In this document: positions 46,150 to 53,987 of the stretch, piece by piece
Layout of the letters: each line of letters begins with the position of its first letter
Position numbering within the stretch: position 1 is the stretch's first letter
Assembly: GCF_000223905.1 (NCBI RefSeq)
Contig: NC_015948.1
Span: 2,666,001-2,730,000, forward strand
Source of the DNA: Haloarcula hispanica ATCC 33960
GTDB taxonomy: Archaea > Halobacteriota > Halobacteria > Halobacteriales > Haloarculaceae
DNA length: 64,000 nucleotides
Direction of reading: 5' to 3'
The notes under the pieces: model-generated
What the model saw: only the letters and a program-made list of their open reading frames with translations
Database searches by the model: none
What the model was told of the DNA's origin: nothing
Position numbers and translations under genes: made by a program

Positions 46150-46203
46150 GACCCACCCGGCGTGTGCCAGCACGCCGGACCTTTCTGGTCCGATGGGCGG
46201 GTC
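46150..46203 (-). promoter_or_regulatory. Structured leader of the integrase operon
   Basis: Three nested stems: GACCC/GGGTC closing (46150-46154 with 46199-46203), CCGGCGTG/CACGCCGG (46157-46164 with 46171-46178) and GGACC/GGTCC (46177-46181 with 46187-46191); the last two compete for two bases. It sits between the presumed promoter and the first start codon (46122). It could be a regulatory RNA leader or a recombination site. Confidence 0.5.
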
Positions 46204-46248
46204 ACTTCACCTGTATAACGCCTCTACTGAAATACTTTTCTGTGAATT

Positions 46249-46266
46249 GCACAGATTAATCTGTGC
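46249..46266. promoter_or_regulatory. 18-bp perfect palindrome between integrase operon and repressor
   Basis: GCACAGATTAATCTGTGC is fully self-complementary. It lies in the 199-base divergent gap between the integrase operon (start 46122) and the winged-helix gene (start 46322), the usual place for a phage-type lysogeny operator. Confidence 0.75.
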
Positions 46267-46321
46267 TACTACGCTGAGATACAAGTGATTGCAAATAGAT
46301 GTCTAATGCACCGATACACCT

Positions 46322-46621
46322 ATGAGTTCCACAGCCACACCGCTTGATGTGCCTAGGCAGCGTGCTGATTGGATGACTCAGACTGACGAAGCCATTCTGG
46401 AAACGATTCGAGATGAAGGGAACATGACTCCCCAAGCTCTCGATGATACTTTCGACATAGCCGCTGCCAACTACGCCCGTGATCGACTCTCTGAGCTTAC
46501 CCGGTACGGGTTGGTTGAGAAGATCGGACGCGGTCTCTACCGACTGACCGATGACGGGCGTGCATTCCTCAACGAGGAACTCGACGCCAGCGAACTCGCA
46601 CCTGTCGAAGACGCCGGCTGA
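46322..46621 (+). CDS. Winged-helix repressor, phiH1-repressor-like
   Basis: 99 residues with one winged helix: TDEAILETIRDEGNMTPQALDDTFDIAAANYARDRLSELTRYGLVEKIGRGLYRLTDDGRAFL. The pattern matches the phiH1-repressor-type proteins common in haloarchaeal viruses and plasmids. It is divergent from the integrase operon with a palindrome between, so it probably controls integration and lysogeny. It is followed six bases later by the convergent 78-residue gene. Confidence 0.82.
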   Translation: MSSTATPLDVPRQRADWMTQTDEAILETIRDEGNMTPQALDDTFDIAAANYARDRLSELTRYGLVEKIGRGLYRLTDDGRAFLNEELDASELAPVEDAG

Positions 46622-46626
46622 CATTC

Positions 46627-46863
46627 TTACACCCCCACGAGTCGTGCCGTCACGTCACCGGCCCATTCCGGCAATTCGAGATCGGCTAACTTGCCGTCGC
46701 GCCAGCTCGTCACGATCTCGGTTTCACCATCTCGGGTCAGGTCGACGCGCCACTTCCGGCCGTCTTCGGCGGTGATGTCGAACCGAGCACCGCCGTTCCC
46801 GAGGGCTTTGATGTGCTCAACGTTCACCTCTTCACCAGTGTAGACTTCGATTGTTCCTTCCAT
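46627..46863 (-). CDS. Small beta-rich hypothetical protein (78 aa)
   Basis: 78 residues (MEGTIEVYTGEEVNVEHIKALG...ELPEWAGDVTARLVGV), mostly predicted beta strand and acidic. No family name. Its promoter is clear: a minus-strand tttttaa at 46891-46897 lies about 30 bases before the ATG, and an upstream element shared with the Cdc6 gene sits at 46,905-46,918. It converges on the repressor gene. Confidence 0.7.
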   Translation of the reverse strand: MEGTIEVYTGEEVNVEHIKALGNGGARFDITAEDGRKWRVDLTRDGETEIVTSWRDGKLADLELPEWAGDVTARLVGV

Positions 46864-46904
46864 ACACTGTGGACCGAGGGGAAGAAACGGGTTAAAAAGG
46901 TGCT

Positions 46905-46920
46905 ATACTTCCGGGAGAAA
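46905..46920 (-). promoter_or_regulatory. Promoter-upstream element shared with the Cdc6 and 61,522 genes
   Basis: On the plus strand this reads ATACTTCCGGGAGAAA, about 13 bases beyond the TATA box of the minus-strand gene at 46863. ACACTTCCGGGAAGAAA sits in the same place relative to the Cdc6 gene (49,701-49,717) and ATACTTCCCTCAA at 61,568-61,580 before the 61,522 gene. Confidence 0.45.
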
Positions 46921-47136
46921 AAGGAGGGGTGTTTCCATCATCGAAACTCACTATTGCTCATTCTAATATATGAGTTGGTCACTCGAAAAAGGCATAGTGA
47001 GTCAATACCCTTCTGAGGATTCTGAAGAGCATTCTGATTTTCTGACCGATTCAAAACAACAAACATCGTCACCTCCCTATCGGAAGGAGATCTACCATGT
47101 TAATTTATTGACTTGGCGTTCGATTTTGGGGTAAAA

Positions 47137-48453
47137 ATGAGTAAATCAAAAACAGGAGCATCTCAGGAAGGGATTAGACAAGATGTTGATACTAACCCGA
47201 TTCAAGGGTGCACACACATTTATAAAAGGTATGAGATATCTGGATACTGCGGACGCCCCCTGTGGGAAGGGAGAGACCGGTGCATTTGGCATGCTGATGA
47301 AGATAATAAACCCATTTCTGAATTGCGAGAACAACGTTCTGATGGACCGGAACTATTGGACGGAGCAATACTGAAACAGATCTCGGTAGATGGAGAAATA
47401 TCCTTTGAGCAGTGCAGTGTGAATAATGTGGACTTTCATGATTCACACTTAAATTCTGTGAGTTTTAGAGGGGCTGAAATTCAAGGGACGAAATTTGATG
47501 GGGCAACAATTCACGACACTATATTTACAGACTCAGATCTTACTAATTGTGGGTTTAACAACGTAGACTTCTCCGAGATAGACTTTGTTAATGTCAGGTT
47601 GACTGGGGCTGATTTTAGCGATTTAGACTTGAGGGATAATTCGTTTACGCGGTCAGTGATGGCGGGCGTGAATCTTCGTCGCGCTATTTTAAACGGTGTA
47701 GACATGTCAGAAACAGATCTCTGGAATGCTAATTGTACTAATGGAGATTTTTCAGGAGTTGATCTATCAAACGCAAATCTATGGTGTGCAGATTTCGGTA
47801 GTACAGATCTTAGAGGGGCAGATTTGAGCGGTGCCCGGGTTGTTCGTACTTCTCTAGCGGGAGCAAAATTGAAGAAAGCAGATTTCTCTAATGTCCATAT
47901 TTCGAGGACGCCAATAAATAGAGAGCAAGTTGGTGGGGCGATCTTCCCATTAGATTCCCTTTTTGAGGATGGTTCGACTTCTTCCCAAGTCCGTATTCGA
48001 TTTAAATCGAATGAGAGTCTATCTGATCTCGAATTATATGATTTTATTCGGAATCTTAATTTAATATATAGTACCATAGCAGAAAATTACGATATCATTG
48101 AACAATACACCAGTGTAGATTATTATCAGCTAGAGGACCAGAAGGATTCTATCTGGAACGTTTTAGAGTCTAATCCTGACGTTAGCAGTCCAAACAAGAG
48201 ATATGAAATCGAATTATTGTCAATTGAGAAAAAGAGTCCTCTGACGATTGTGGCTTCTGGGATGGGAGTTGTATTAGTAACTTCACTAATCCTATCAGGA
48301 GGGACTATGTCACTATCAGCCGGTCCTGCAAAGGTACATGTTGAACTAAATTCTATAGGTGATGGCATAGAGGATCTTGCGAATGGCTTGGAGCGGGTTG
48401 AGGAAGTATTATATGATACTGATTCTTCCGAAATGGACAATGAAAATAACTAA
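47137..48453 (+). CDS. Pentapeptide-repeat protein with N-terminal Cys/His motif and C-terminal membrane helix
   Basis: 438 residues. A short N-terminal zinc-like motif (GCTHIYKRY..YCGRP..RCIWHAD) is followed by about 35 pentapeptide repeats of the A(D/N)LXX type (roughly residues 80-260, for example LSNANLWCADFGSTDLRGAD), forming a right-handed beta helix. Then come a helical region and one hydrophobic segment (SPLTIVASGMGVVLVTSLIL, about 370-390). The gene is visibly AT-rich, unlike the host and the viral core genes, so it is probably acquired cargo. Pentapeptide proteins with a membrane segment are unusual; the role is unknown. AT-rich non-coding DNA (46,864-47,136) precedes it. Confidence 0.85.
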   Translation: MSKSKTGASQEGIRQDVDTNPIQGCTHIYKRYEISGYCGRPLWEGRDRCIWHADEDNKPISELREQRSDGPELLDGAILKQISVDGEISFEQCSVNNVDFHDSHLNSVSFRGAEIQGTKFDGATIHDTIFTDSDLTNCGFNNVDFSEIDFVNVRLTGADFSDLDLRDNSFTRSVMAGVNLRRAILNGVDMSETDLWNANCTNGDFSGVDLSNANLWCADFGSTDLRGADLSGARVVRTSLAGAKLKKADFSNVHISRTPINREQVGGAIFPLDSLFEDGSTSSQVRIRFKSNESLSDLELYDFIRNLNLIYSTIAENYDIIEQYTSVDYYQLEDQKDSIWNVLESNPDVSSPNKRYEIELLSIEKKSPLTIVASGMGVVLVTSLILSGGTMSLSAGPAKVHVELNSIGDGIEDLANGLERVEEVLYDTDSSEMDNENN

Positions 48454-48605
48454 TCATATTTGAGCGATTTGCGTGCTGTATTCGCGTATAAAAACGCTGC
48501 TACCTGCATAAACCACCGTTTTCGGTTATCACACAGCAAGTTTGACTCTTACTCCTCTGTCAGATATCATTCGCAGGCTATAGTGCAAGAGCAGCGGTTG
48601 TTGAT

Positions 48606-49658
48606 TCAAATAGCGTAATTCAACACAATCTGAGCTACTACCTCTCGATCACAAACTCGATACACTCGGTGTCGGTTCTCTCCCTTCACTTCAATCAAAT
48701 CGTACCCCACCAGTTTCGAGAGCTTCGTCCGCCGAGCCCGTTCCGAAATCGGCGTCTGTTCACGTCCACGGTACGCCTGATCAGCAACGGAATCATACCG
48801 ATCATGCAGTTCCCCAGCCTCCAGCCCATCGCCCATACGGATTAGTTCGTACAGCAGTTGATGATGGAACGGTAATGTCTCCAGATTTAGCTCGCGGATG
48901 TGTCGCTTCGCCCGCTCAAACGACTCGCTCACATCCTCGTCGGTGATTCGATCATGTTGCAGTTCCTCAGCCCGAAGTGCAGCCTGTCGAAGTGCTTGTA
49001 TCCCGTTCCGTGCAACGCCAGCTACCTCATCAGCTATTGTCTCTAACTGCTCGCGGGTGACCGATTCCGACGGTAGCCCGAGGTTAGCCCGTGCTTCAAG
49101 AATGTCCGCCAGCTCGTCGACACTGTAGCGGTCCAGACCAAACTCCGCGAATGACAGCCGCCGCCGGAGTCTCCCATCAAGTCGGGATAACCACTCATCT
49201 GGGTCGTGGCAGATAACGACGACAGACACGTTCTCGACATCAACCAGCCGATTCAGTGCGTTCGTGGACGGGAGGCCGTCAGCCTCGTCGAGGACAACGA
49301 TCACCGGACTGTTGACGCGCTCCTGAAGCTGGATACAAAGATCTTCGCGAGGGACGTTCACCGACGGGTCACTACCGGGGAGATCGTGAAGGACCGAGCG
49401 GACAACACCAGCAGTCGTTTTCCCGAGGCAGCGAACGTGGGCCGTCTGAACGTCGGCGTGTCCAGTGAGCTTCTGTAAGGAGTGGCGGGTCAGCGCTGTC
49501 TTTCCTACGCCTGGCGGGCCGTGAATCATCACGTCGTGGGCTTGATTGCCACCAAGTGCCGGTTCCCATGCACGAGATAAGTGGTCAACGGCAGCTTCTC
49601 GATGGAGGAGGCGACGCGGGAGGTGTTCATCATCGAAGACAGCAGGGTCGGCAATCAT
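48606..49658 (-). CDS. Orc1/Cdc6-family AAA+ ATPase
   Basis: 350 residues. Walker A is MIHGPPGVGKTALTRHSL, Walker B VIVVLDEADGL, with a sensor-1 region SVVVICHDPDEW and an Arg-containing sensor 2 nearby; the C-terminal ~100 residues are winged helix. Archaeal Orc1/Cdc6 proteins bind origin repeats to start replication. In a provirus it could serve the element's own replication. Third-position GC is host-like. A minus-strand TATA (tttatatc, about 49,685-49,692) lies ~30 bases before the ATG. Confidence 0.88.
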   Translation of the reverse strand: MIADPAVFDDEHLPRRLLHREAAVDHLSRAWEPALGGNQAHDVMIHGPPGVGKTALTRHSLQKLTGHADVQTAHVRCLGKTTAGVVRSVLHDLPGSDPSVNVPREDLCIQLQERVNSPVIVVLDEADGLPSTNALNRLVDVENVSVVVICHDPDEWLSRLDGRLRRRLSFAEFGLDRYSVDELADILEARANLGLPSESVTREQLETIADEVAGVARNGIQALRQAALRAEELQHDRITDEDVSESFERAKRHIRELNLETLPFHHQLLYELIRMGDGLEAGELHDRYDSVADQAYRGREQTPISERARRTKLSKLVGYDLIEVKGENRHRVYRVCDREVVAQIVLNYAI

Positions 49659-49761
49659 GCTGGGTGAGGGTGAGAACAGACAGGGATATAAACTGGTGCG
49701 ACACTTCCGGGAAGAAAAGAAATTATTACCCTCAGACAGGGTGATGGTCTCTATATATTAT

Positions 49762-50886
49762 TTAATTGGCAAAGTCATCAAGCGATGCTTCCCCCTTCTC
49801 ATGCTCTTCTTTTGTCCGGTCATATGCAATTTGACCGGTTCTTTCAGGGACTTTCGAGTCAATATACTTATTTTGGACCATAGATTTGATATCACCTGGA
49901 TCTTCGGAGGACCACATTATTTTGAAATCGCGTTGTTCAACAATGTCATCATCCTTCTTTATTATTCCATGTGACAACGAGAATTCCAGAAGATCATCAA
50001 CTCTATCTTCTGCAATTGTCGTCATTGATTCTCTGTCGTCTCCAAAATGGACATTGTTTAGATATGCTGATTCGAACTCGCTTCTGTTGAATTCTTTTGG
50101 GTTTTCTGAGGTATTATATTTGTTTAAGTACAATTCTAAACATACTTCACCTATCGGGAAAACCGGATGTGATGAAAAACAGTACTTAATATCATCGTTT
50201 TCTGCAGTTGTGGGGTCAATTCCACCGCTAACAATGGTCTCAAGACTAGGTACGGATGTACTTCCATCATGTAGTTTGATTGTCTTTGCCTCTTCCATTT
50301 CTTCAGTTTCTTCGTTGTACTCAGCAGACCTGATCAATTTCCAAATAGCATAATACTCAGGGTCTATCCCCCGTTTTAAGATATCCACATCGGCATCTAC
50401 AATATCTATATCTTGTGTAAGAGTTACGAACTGTATACTTCCTAACCGAAGGTTTGAGCAGTTTGCATTATTTTTGATTGTTTCTACTATTTGTTGATTA
50501 TCCATTAACTCACTTACTGAATTTATTCGTTCTTGCCAACGGATATAATCTTGTCCGGATATCTCACAAGATATAAAACATAAGTGAACACTGCTTGATT
50601 GTGGTTTAGCCAGTAATATTTCAACTTCTGGTTCCCCAAATTCGTACAAGGGATTTACAATAGTAGCCTCAAACCCCGCTTGTGGCGAAGAAAATGCATT
50701 AACCACATCTCGAAATAGGCGATACTCTGCCTCTTCATTTGAGTCAAATGACTGTTCAAAGCTTTCGCGAGCCCGATCTTCGTCGATAGATTTGTATTTC
50801 TTTTTATATAGCTTGTCGAAATCCTTCTTATCTTGAAGTCCTAGACCAGAATAATACCCATCATCAAAGCTATCTGGTTCTATCAT
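49762..50886 (-). CDS. Unrecognised protein, second gene of AT-rich cargo operon
   Basis: 374 residues, acidic, no membrane helix. I do not recognise a family. Residues ~50-130 (EAEYRLFRDVVNAF.., then EPEVEILLAK and VHLCFISCEISG) have a helix-strand-strand layout with acidic residues that loosely resembles a PD-(D/E)xK nuclease core, but the expected lysine is missing (CEIS). Weak evidence. The start ATG overlaps the stop of the upstream gene (ATGA), so the two proteins are made together. The gene is strikingly AT-rich compared with its surroundings and was probably acquired. Confidence 0.75.
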   Translation of the reverse strand: MIEPDSFDDGYYSGLGLQDKKDFDKLYKKKYKSIDEDRARESFEQSFDSNEEAEYRLFRDVVNAFSSPQAGFEATIVNPLYEFGEPEVEILLAKPQSSSVHLCFISCEISGQDYIRWQERINSVSELMDNQQIVETIKNNANCSNLRLGSIQFVTLTQDIDIVDADVDILKRGIDPEYYAIWKLIRSAEYNEETEEMEEAKTIKLHDGSTSVPSLETIVSGGIDPTTAENDDIKYCFSSHPVFPIGEVCLELYLNKYNTSENPKEFNRSEFESAYLNNVHFGDDRESMTTIAEDRVDDLLEFSLSHGIIKKDDDIVEQRDFKIMWSSEDPGDIKSMVQNKYIDSKVPERTGQIAYDRTKEEHEKGEASLDDFAN

Positions 50887-51977
50887 ACCACTTTCTTTGG
50901 TTTACAATCTGCGTCAAAGTGGTCTGTAATGAAATTATACAGTCTCAGTGATTGATCTACGTCGGTAAATTCACGAGGGAATATTCTAATATCATTACCC
51001 TTTGATTTCAATGTTGTCCGCTCATGCGTTGTTTCGTCGATTACTTCTGCTTCAAACGAGTTCACTTCTGGCTGGCTATAGTAGTCTGCCACACTGAATT
51101 CCCAAAATGAGTCATCAAGTTGAGAAGGAAGTGTTTCAATTTGCTTTGAGGAGATCCCCTCAGTTACTTCTACTGCCCATGGCTTACTAACCGTGAACTT
51201 GTCGTCATCCGCGAAAATTTCACTTTCTGTTTCCCCATATGAACCTGTGTTGGCATATTCAACGACTTCCTCAACTCGCTCGATTTGACGCTGTAGACAG
51301 TTCCAAATAGTCCTAATTCCACCTCTCACATGTACAAATGTCCCGTCCTCCTTGATTTTGAATTTGAATTCATTTGGACATTCAAAAGTCATAATCCGAG
51401 GGAGAACACCATAATTAAAACGCATTTCACGGTATGTCTCTAATCCATCAGTTGCCCGGTACTGGATTGAGCGCTTGGTGTCTGGACGTTTCTTCGCAGT
51501 TATTGGCTCATCTACTGAACGCTTGGCACTAAAGTACGGTACTATAACATTATCATATTCAGAAACGATTCGCTTTCTGGTTTCATCAATCTCACGCTTG
51601 GACAACATTAACCGGCCAATATCCTGTGTTGACTGCAAGAATTTAATTATAGTCGGAGGGATCTGATCCGTTTTGTTGGCTTGTGTTAGAAATATTGGAG
51701 CAATTTCATCAAGAAAGACGTAGCTATACACGGGTTCCCCGTCGATAGTTGTATGTATCCGAATCAAATCTCCATTCCGTTCCAGCACATTGAACTGCTG
51801 TTTTAGGAGGTCAAAGAATTCGCTAGGATCCTCTCGGTTGTTCACAGCCGCAATAATATTAAATCCACCACCCAACTTTTCAAGCCGGTATTTCTTATCA
51901 ATATTAGATATGAAATCATCGCGTGAATCGAACTCAATATCAGAAACGCCTAGAAAATCTCCAGCGTCTTCACTCAT
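50883..51977 (-). CDS. Unrecognised protein, first gene of AT-rich cargo operon
   Basis: 364 residues, soluble. I recognise no family. Visible features: an N-terminal alpha/beta stretch (YRLEKLGGGFNIIAAVNNREDPSEFFDLLKQQF), a central Lys/Arg-rich part (SAKRSVDEPITAKKRPDTKR, about 155-175), and a helix EIDETRKRIVSEYDNVIVP. No nucleotide-binding loop is visible. It is coupled to the next gene by a four-base overlap, and the pair shares the AT-rich composition. Stable two-gene pairing in the cargo zone of a provirus suggests a functional unit. Confidence 0.75.
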   Translation of the reverse strand: MSEDAGDFLGVSDIEFDSRDDFISNIDKKYRLEKLGGGFNIIAAVNNREDPSEFFDLLKQQFNVLERNGDLIRIHTTIDGEPVYSYVFLDEIAPIFLTQANKTDQIPPTIIKFLQSTQDIGRLMLSKREIDETRKRIVSEYDNVIVPYFSAKRSVDEPITAKKRPDTKRSIQYRATDGLETYREMRFNYGVLPRIMTFECPNEFKFKIKEDGTFVHVRGGIRTIWNCLQRQIERVEEVVEYANTGSYGETESEIFADDDKFTVSKPWAVEVTEGISSKQIETLPSQLDDSFWEFSVADYYSQPEVNSFEAEVIDETTHERTTLKSKGNDIRIFPREFTDVDQSLRLYNFITDHFDADCKPKKVV

Positions 51978-52063
51978 GAGCCTTCCCCCAAGATATCATA
52001 AGGGAGCAAATTGCATCCATATTTAAGTAAATGTGTACGAGCCAGTTATTTCTTCTGGATAGT

Positions 52064-52678
52064 TTACGACTCTAACTCCTCCGGATAAGCCACGTCAAAA
52101 GATCGAGCTTCGATTATTCTGTTCCTGACTGTATTTAGGTGAGTGATACTATTGTACAAATCTTCTTGATCATCATCTGAGATAGGGATTTGCTCTACTT
52201 CTTCAGCCTCATCTTCGCCGTTGAATCTAATTTTATTCCCTCTGTCACCAATCTCTTTTATTATTGATTTGTATTTTAATACTTTCGAGTAGAATTTTAC
52301 CACCCCTTTTAATTCATTGGGTGCTCGGATACCACCTATAAGACCGATATTTGAGGCCGTAGATTCATATACAGTTGTTGGTATTGAATCTGGAGCAGGG
52401 ACATCATCTGAGGATAGTTGATAGTTGGGTGGCTCACCTATTCGTTCCATTTGATCTTTACAAGTAGCTATACCATCCATTTGCTCAACTTCCGTAAGCA
52501 ATGCACGATGTAGCTTCTTTTTTTCCCATAACTGACGGAGGATATACACCAGTATTGCTGACAATAAGGAAATCCCCACCCCTATAACGAATGACAGAAG
52601 TGAAAACGCAGGCTCCGGTTGTGAAGCAGTATTGCTAACGGGCGTCAATTCTGCAACCACTACGAGATATGTCTCCAT
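52064..52678 (-). CDS. Membrane-anchored hypothetical protein
   Basis: 204 residues with one strong membrane helix near the N-terminus (FSLLSFVIGVGISLLSAILVYIL), a basic stop (RQLWEKKKLHR) and a cytosolic helical domain containing FYSKVLKYKSIIKEI. By orientation the bulk would face the cytosol. AT-rich, no family. The layout (single helix, helical tail) recalls membrane effectors of phage-defence or exclusion systems, which is only an analogy. Confidence 0.7.
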   Translation of the reverse strand: METYLVVVAELTPVSNTASQPEPAFSLLSFVIGVGISLLSAILVYILRQLWEKKKLHRALLTEVEQMDGIATCKDQMERIGEPPNYQLSSDDVPAPDSIPTTVYESTASNIGLIGGIRAPNELKGVVKFYSKVLKYKSIIKEIGDRGNKIRFNGEDEAEEVEQIPISDDDQEDLYNSITHLNTVRNRIIEARSFDVAYPEELES

Positions 52679-52679
52679 C

Positions 52680-52961
52680 TCACTTATTAATCGAAATTGG
52701 TCGATTTAATACTTTTTTCCGGGCATCCTCAGCTCGTGGACTAACCGCACCCATGTCGGTATCACCGACACGGAACTTCCAAGGCAGGGGGTTCATCAGT
52801 GGTTCAAGAAAATCATCGAGCTTACCCCACTCTGACGAGACAACTTCATCCAGTTTGTCGATTATCCGTTGCTGGATATCAGAATCTAACTGCGAGAACT
52901 GGTTTTCAGCTCGGGGCGAAAACTCCCAGTCCCACTCGTCGTCACTCGCTGTCTGTCCCAT
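52680..52961 (-). CDS. RelE/ParE-type toxin, C-terminus probably decayed
   Basis: 93 residues. EWDWEFSPRAENQFSQLDSDIQQRIIDKLDEVVSSEW is a typical RelE/ParE start, and PLPWKFRVGD matches the central strand. After VGD the usual continuation to a catalytic Arg and a C-terminal GHR..Y is absent; instead it reads TDMGAVSPRAEDARKKVLN. I infer an inactivated or diverged toxin. The gene overlaps the antitoxin by 20 bases. The downstream gene starts one base away from its end. Confidence 0.7.
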   Translation of the reverse strand: MGQTASDDEWDWEFSPRAENQFSQLDSDIQQRIIDKLDEVVSSEWGKLDDFLEPLMNPLPWKFRVGDTDMGAVSPRAEDARKKVLNRPISINK

Positions 52962-53217
52962 ACTGTGCTCTGATCTCGTCGCTCGAAATGCCGTCACCCT
53001 CGTCGAACTGCGCTTCACTGATTGCGAGGTCCTTCCACACGCCGGCCCCTTCCGGGTGATTCACCGTGTCACGAAGTGCGAACCGGATGAACTCGCTTCG
53101 GCTGTTGAACCCACGCTCGCGCCATGTCTCGTCGACGACATCGAGAAATGACCGAGCGATGCGGAGGTTGATCCTGTCAATCTCGGGATCGCCGTCGTTC
53201 GCATCGGCTTCTGACAT
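52942..53217 (-). CDS. Ribbon-helix-helix antitoxin
   Basis: 91 residues. The core INLRIARSFLDVVDETWRERGFNSRSEFIRFALRDTV is a ribbon-helix-helix (CopG/RHH) DNA-binding unit, followed by an acidic tail (SEAQFDEGDGISSDEIRAQYG) that would clamp the toxin. It precedes and overlaps the RelE-type toxin, the normal antitoxin-toxin order, and likely represses its own operon. GC content is host-like. Confidence 0.82.
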   Translation of the reverse strand: MSEADANDGDPEIDRINLRIARSFLDVVDETWRERGFNSRSEFIRFALRDTVNHPEGAGVWKDLAISEAQFDEGDGISSDEIRAQYGTDSE

Positions 53218-53297
53218 ACGTGCGTACATCTATCGTACTCACAGAAAACGCTGTTGCAGCCTCACCTACTATTCTCCGAAGGCTTTGATGGGGTTAT

Positions 53298-53339
53298 TGA
53301 CCTCACTTCCAATGATTGAAGTCATATTAGAGGAGGTCA
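53298..53339. promoter_or_regulatory. Imperfect inverted repeat upstream of the 53,395 gene
   Basis: TGACCTC (53298-53304) with GAGGTCA (53333-53339) and, inside, ACTTC (53305-53309) with GAAGT (53318-53322). It lies in the 177-base divergent gap between the antitoxin and the 53,395 gene, just before an AT-rich tttttatatttg that may be the TATA region. Confidence 0.5.
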
Positions 53340-53394
53340 CTCGTTTGAAAAGTAGTTGAGTTTTTTATATTTGAAGAGACAATCCTAATGGAGA

Positions 53395-53979
53395 ATGACG
53401 AGTGAGTATTGGGATCAACCAGTACGTGGTGAGCAGTTCAGTATCGAAAATAAGCGGAAATACTGGGAAACGTTCCGTACCAACCCCACTTCCCAATCGC
53501 TCCTTGAGTTTGGAGAAACATGGTGGGCATATCGCCATTTTGGAGATCCAGCTCATTTCGTTCGGAAGCGTACCCTGAATAAAGGCTATACAGCTACCGA
53601 GATGCGAGATCTACTCGAACGTGCTGCTTCAAAAGGTCCAGAAGCGATTAACGAAGATATTCCTGGAATGGGGGTTGCAACACTAAGCGAACTACTAGAG
53701 GTGATTGATCCATCACAGTACGCTACACTCAATTCTAAGTCATGTGAGGGATTACGAGACCTGGGCTATTCTGTACCCGGAAATAATCCAGACAAAACGA
53801 TGTACAGCAAGTTCACTGAGCACGTCAAAGAGATTGTGCCAAAATATGGCCTGGAGAAAGATGTTGATTCTACTGTTTCGCGAGGTATTCCAGATGGTAC
53901 AGAAAATATCGACATCGCGCAGGTGGCCTTTGAAATGAATCATAACGACAGGTTCTCATTTTCACTAAGTAACCTCTGA
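53395..53979 (+). CDS. Hypothetical protein with helix-hairpin-helix-like motif
   Basis: 194 residues, AT-rich. The segment EDIPGMGVATLSELLEVIDPSQYATLNSKSCEGLRDLGY resembles the helix-hairpin-helix region of DNA glycosylases (a GxG hairpin followed by a P..Y..L pattern), so DNA binding is possible. The N-terminal part (KRKYWETFRTNPTSQSLLEFGETWWAYRHFGDP) is unrecognised. No glycosylase catalytic Lys/Asp set is evident. It stands alone between the toxin-antitoxin pair and the viral operon. Confidence 0.72.
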   Translation: MTSEYWDQPVRGEQFSIENKRKYWETFRTNPTSQSLLEFGETWWAYRHFGDPAHFVRKRTLNKGYTATEMRDLLERAASKGPEAINEDIPGMGVATLSELLEVIDPSQYATLNSKSCEGLRDLGYSVPGNNPDKTMYSKFTEHVKEIVPKYGLEKDVDSTVSRGIPDGTENIDIAQVAFEMNHNDRFSFSLSNL

Positions 53980-53987
53980 GAAGTTGA

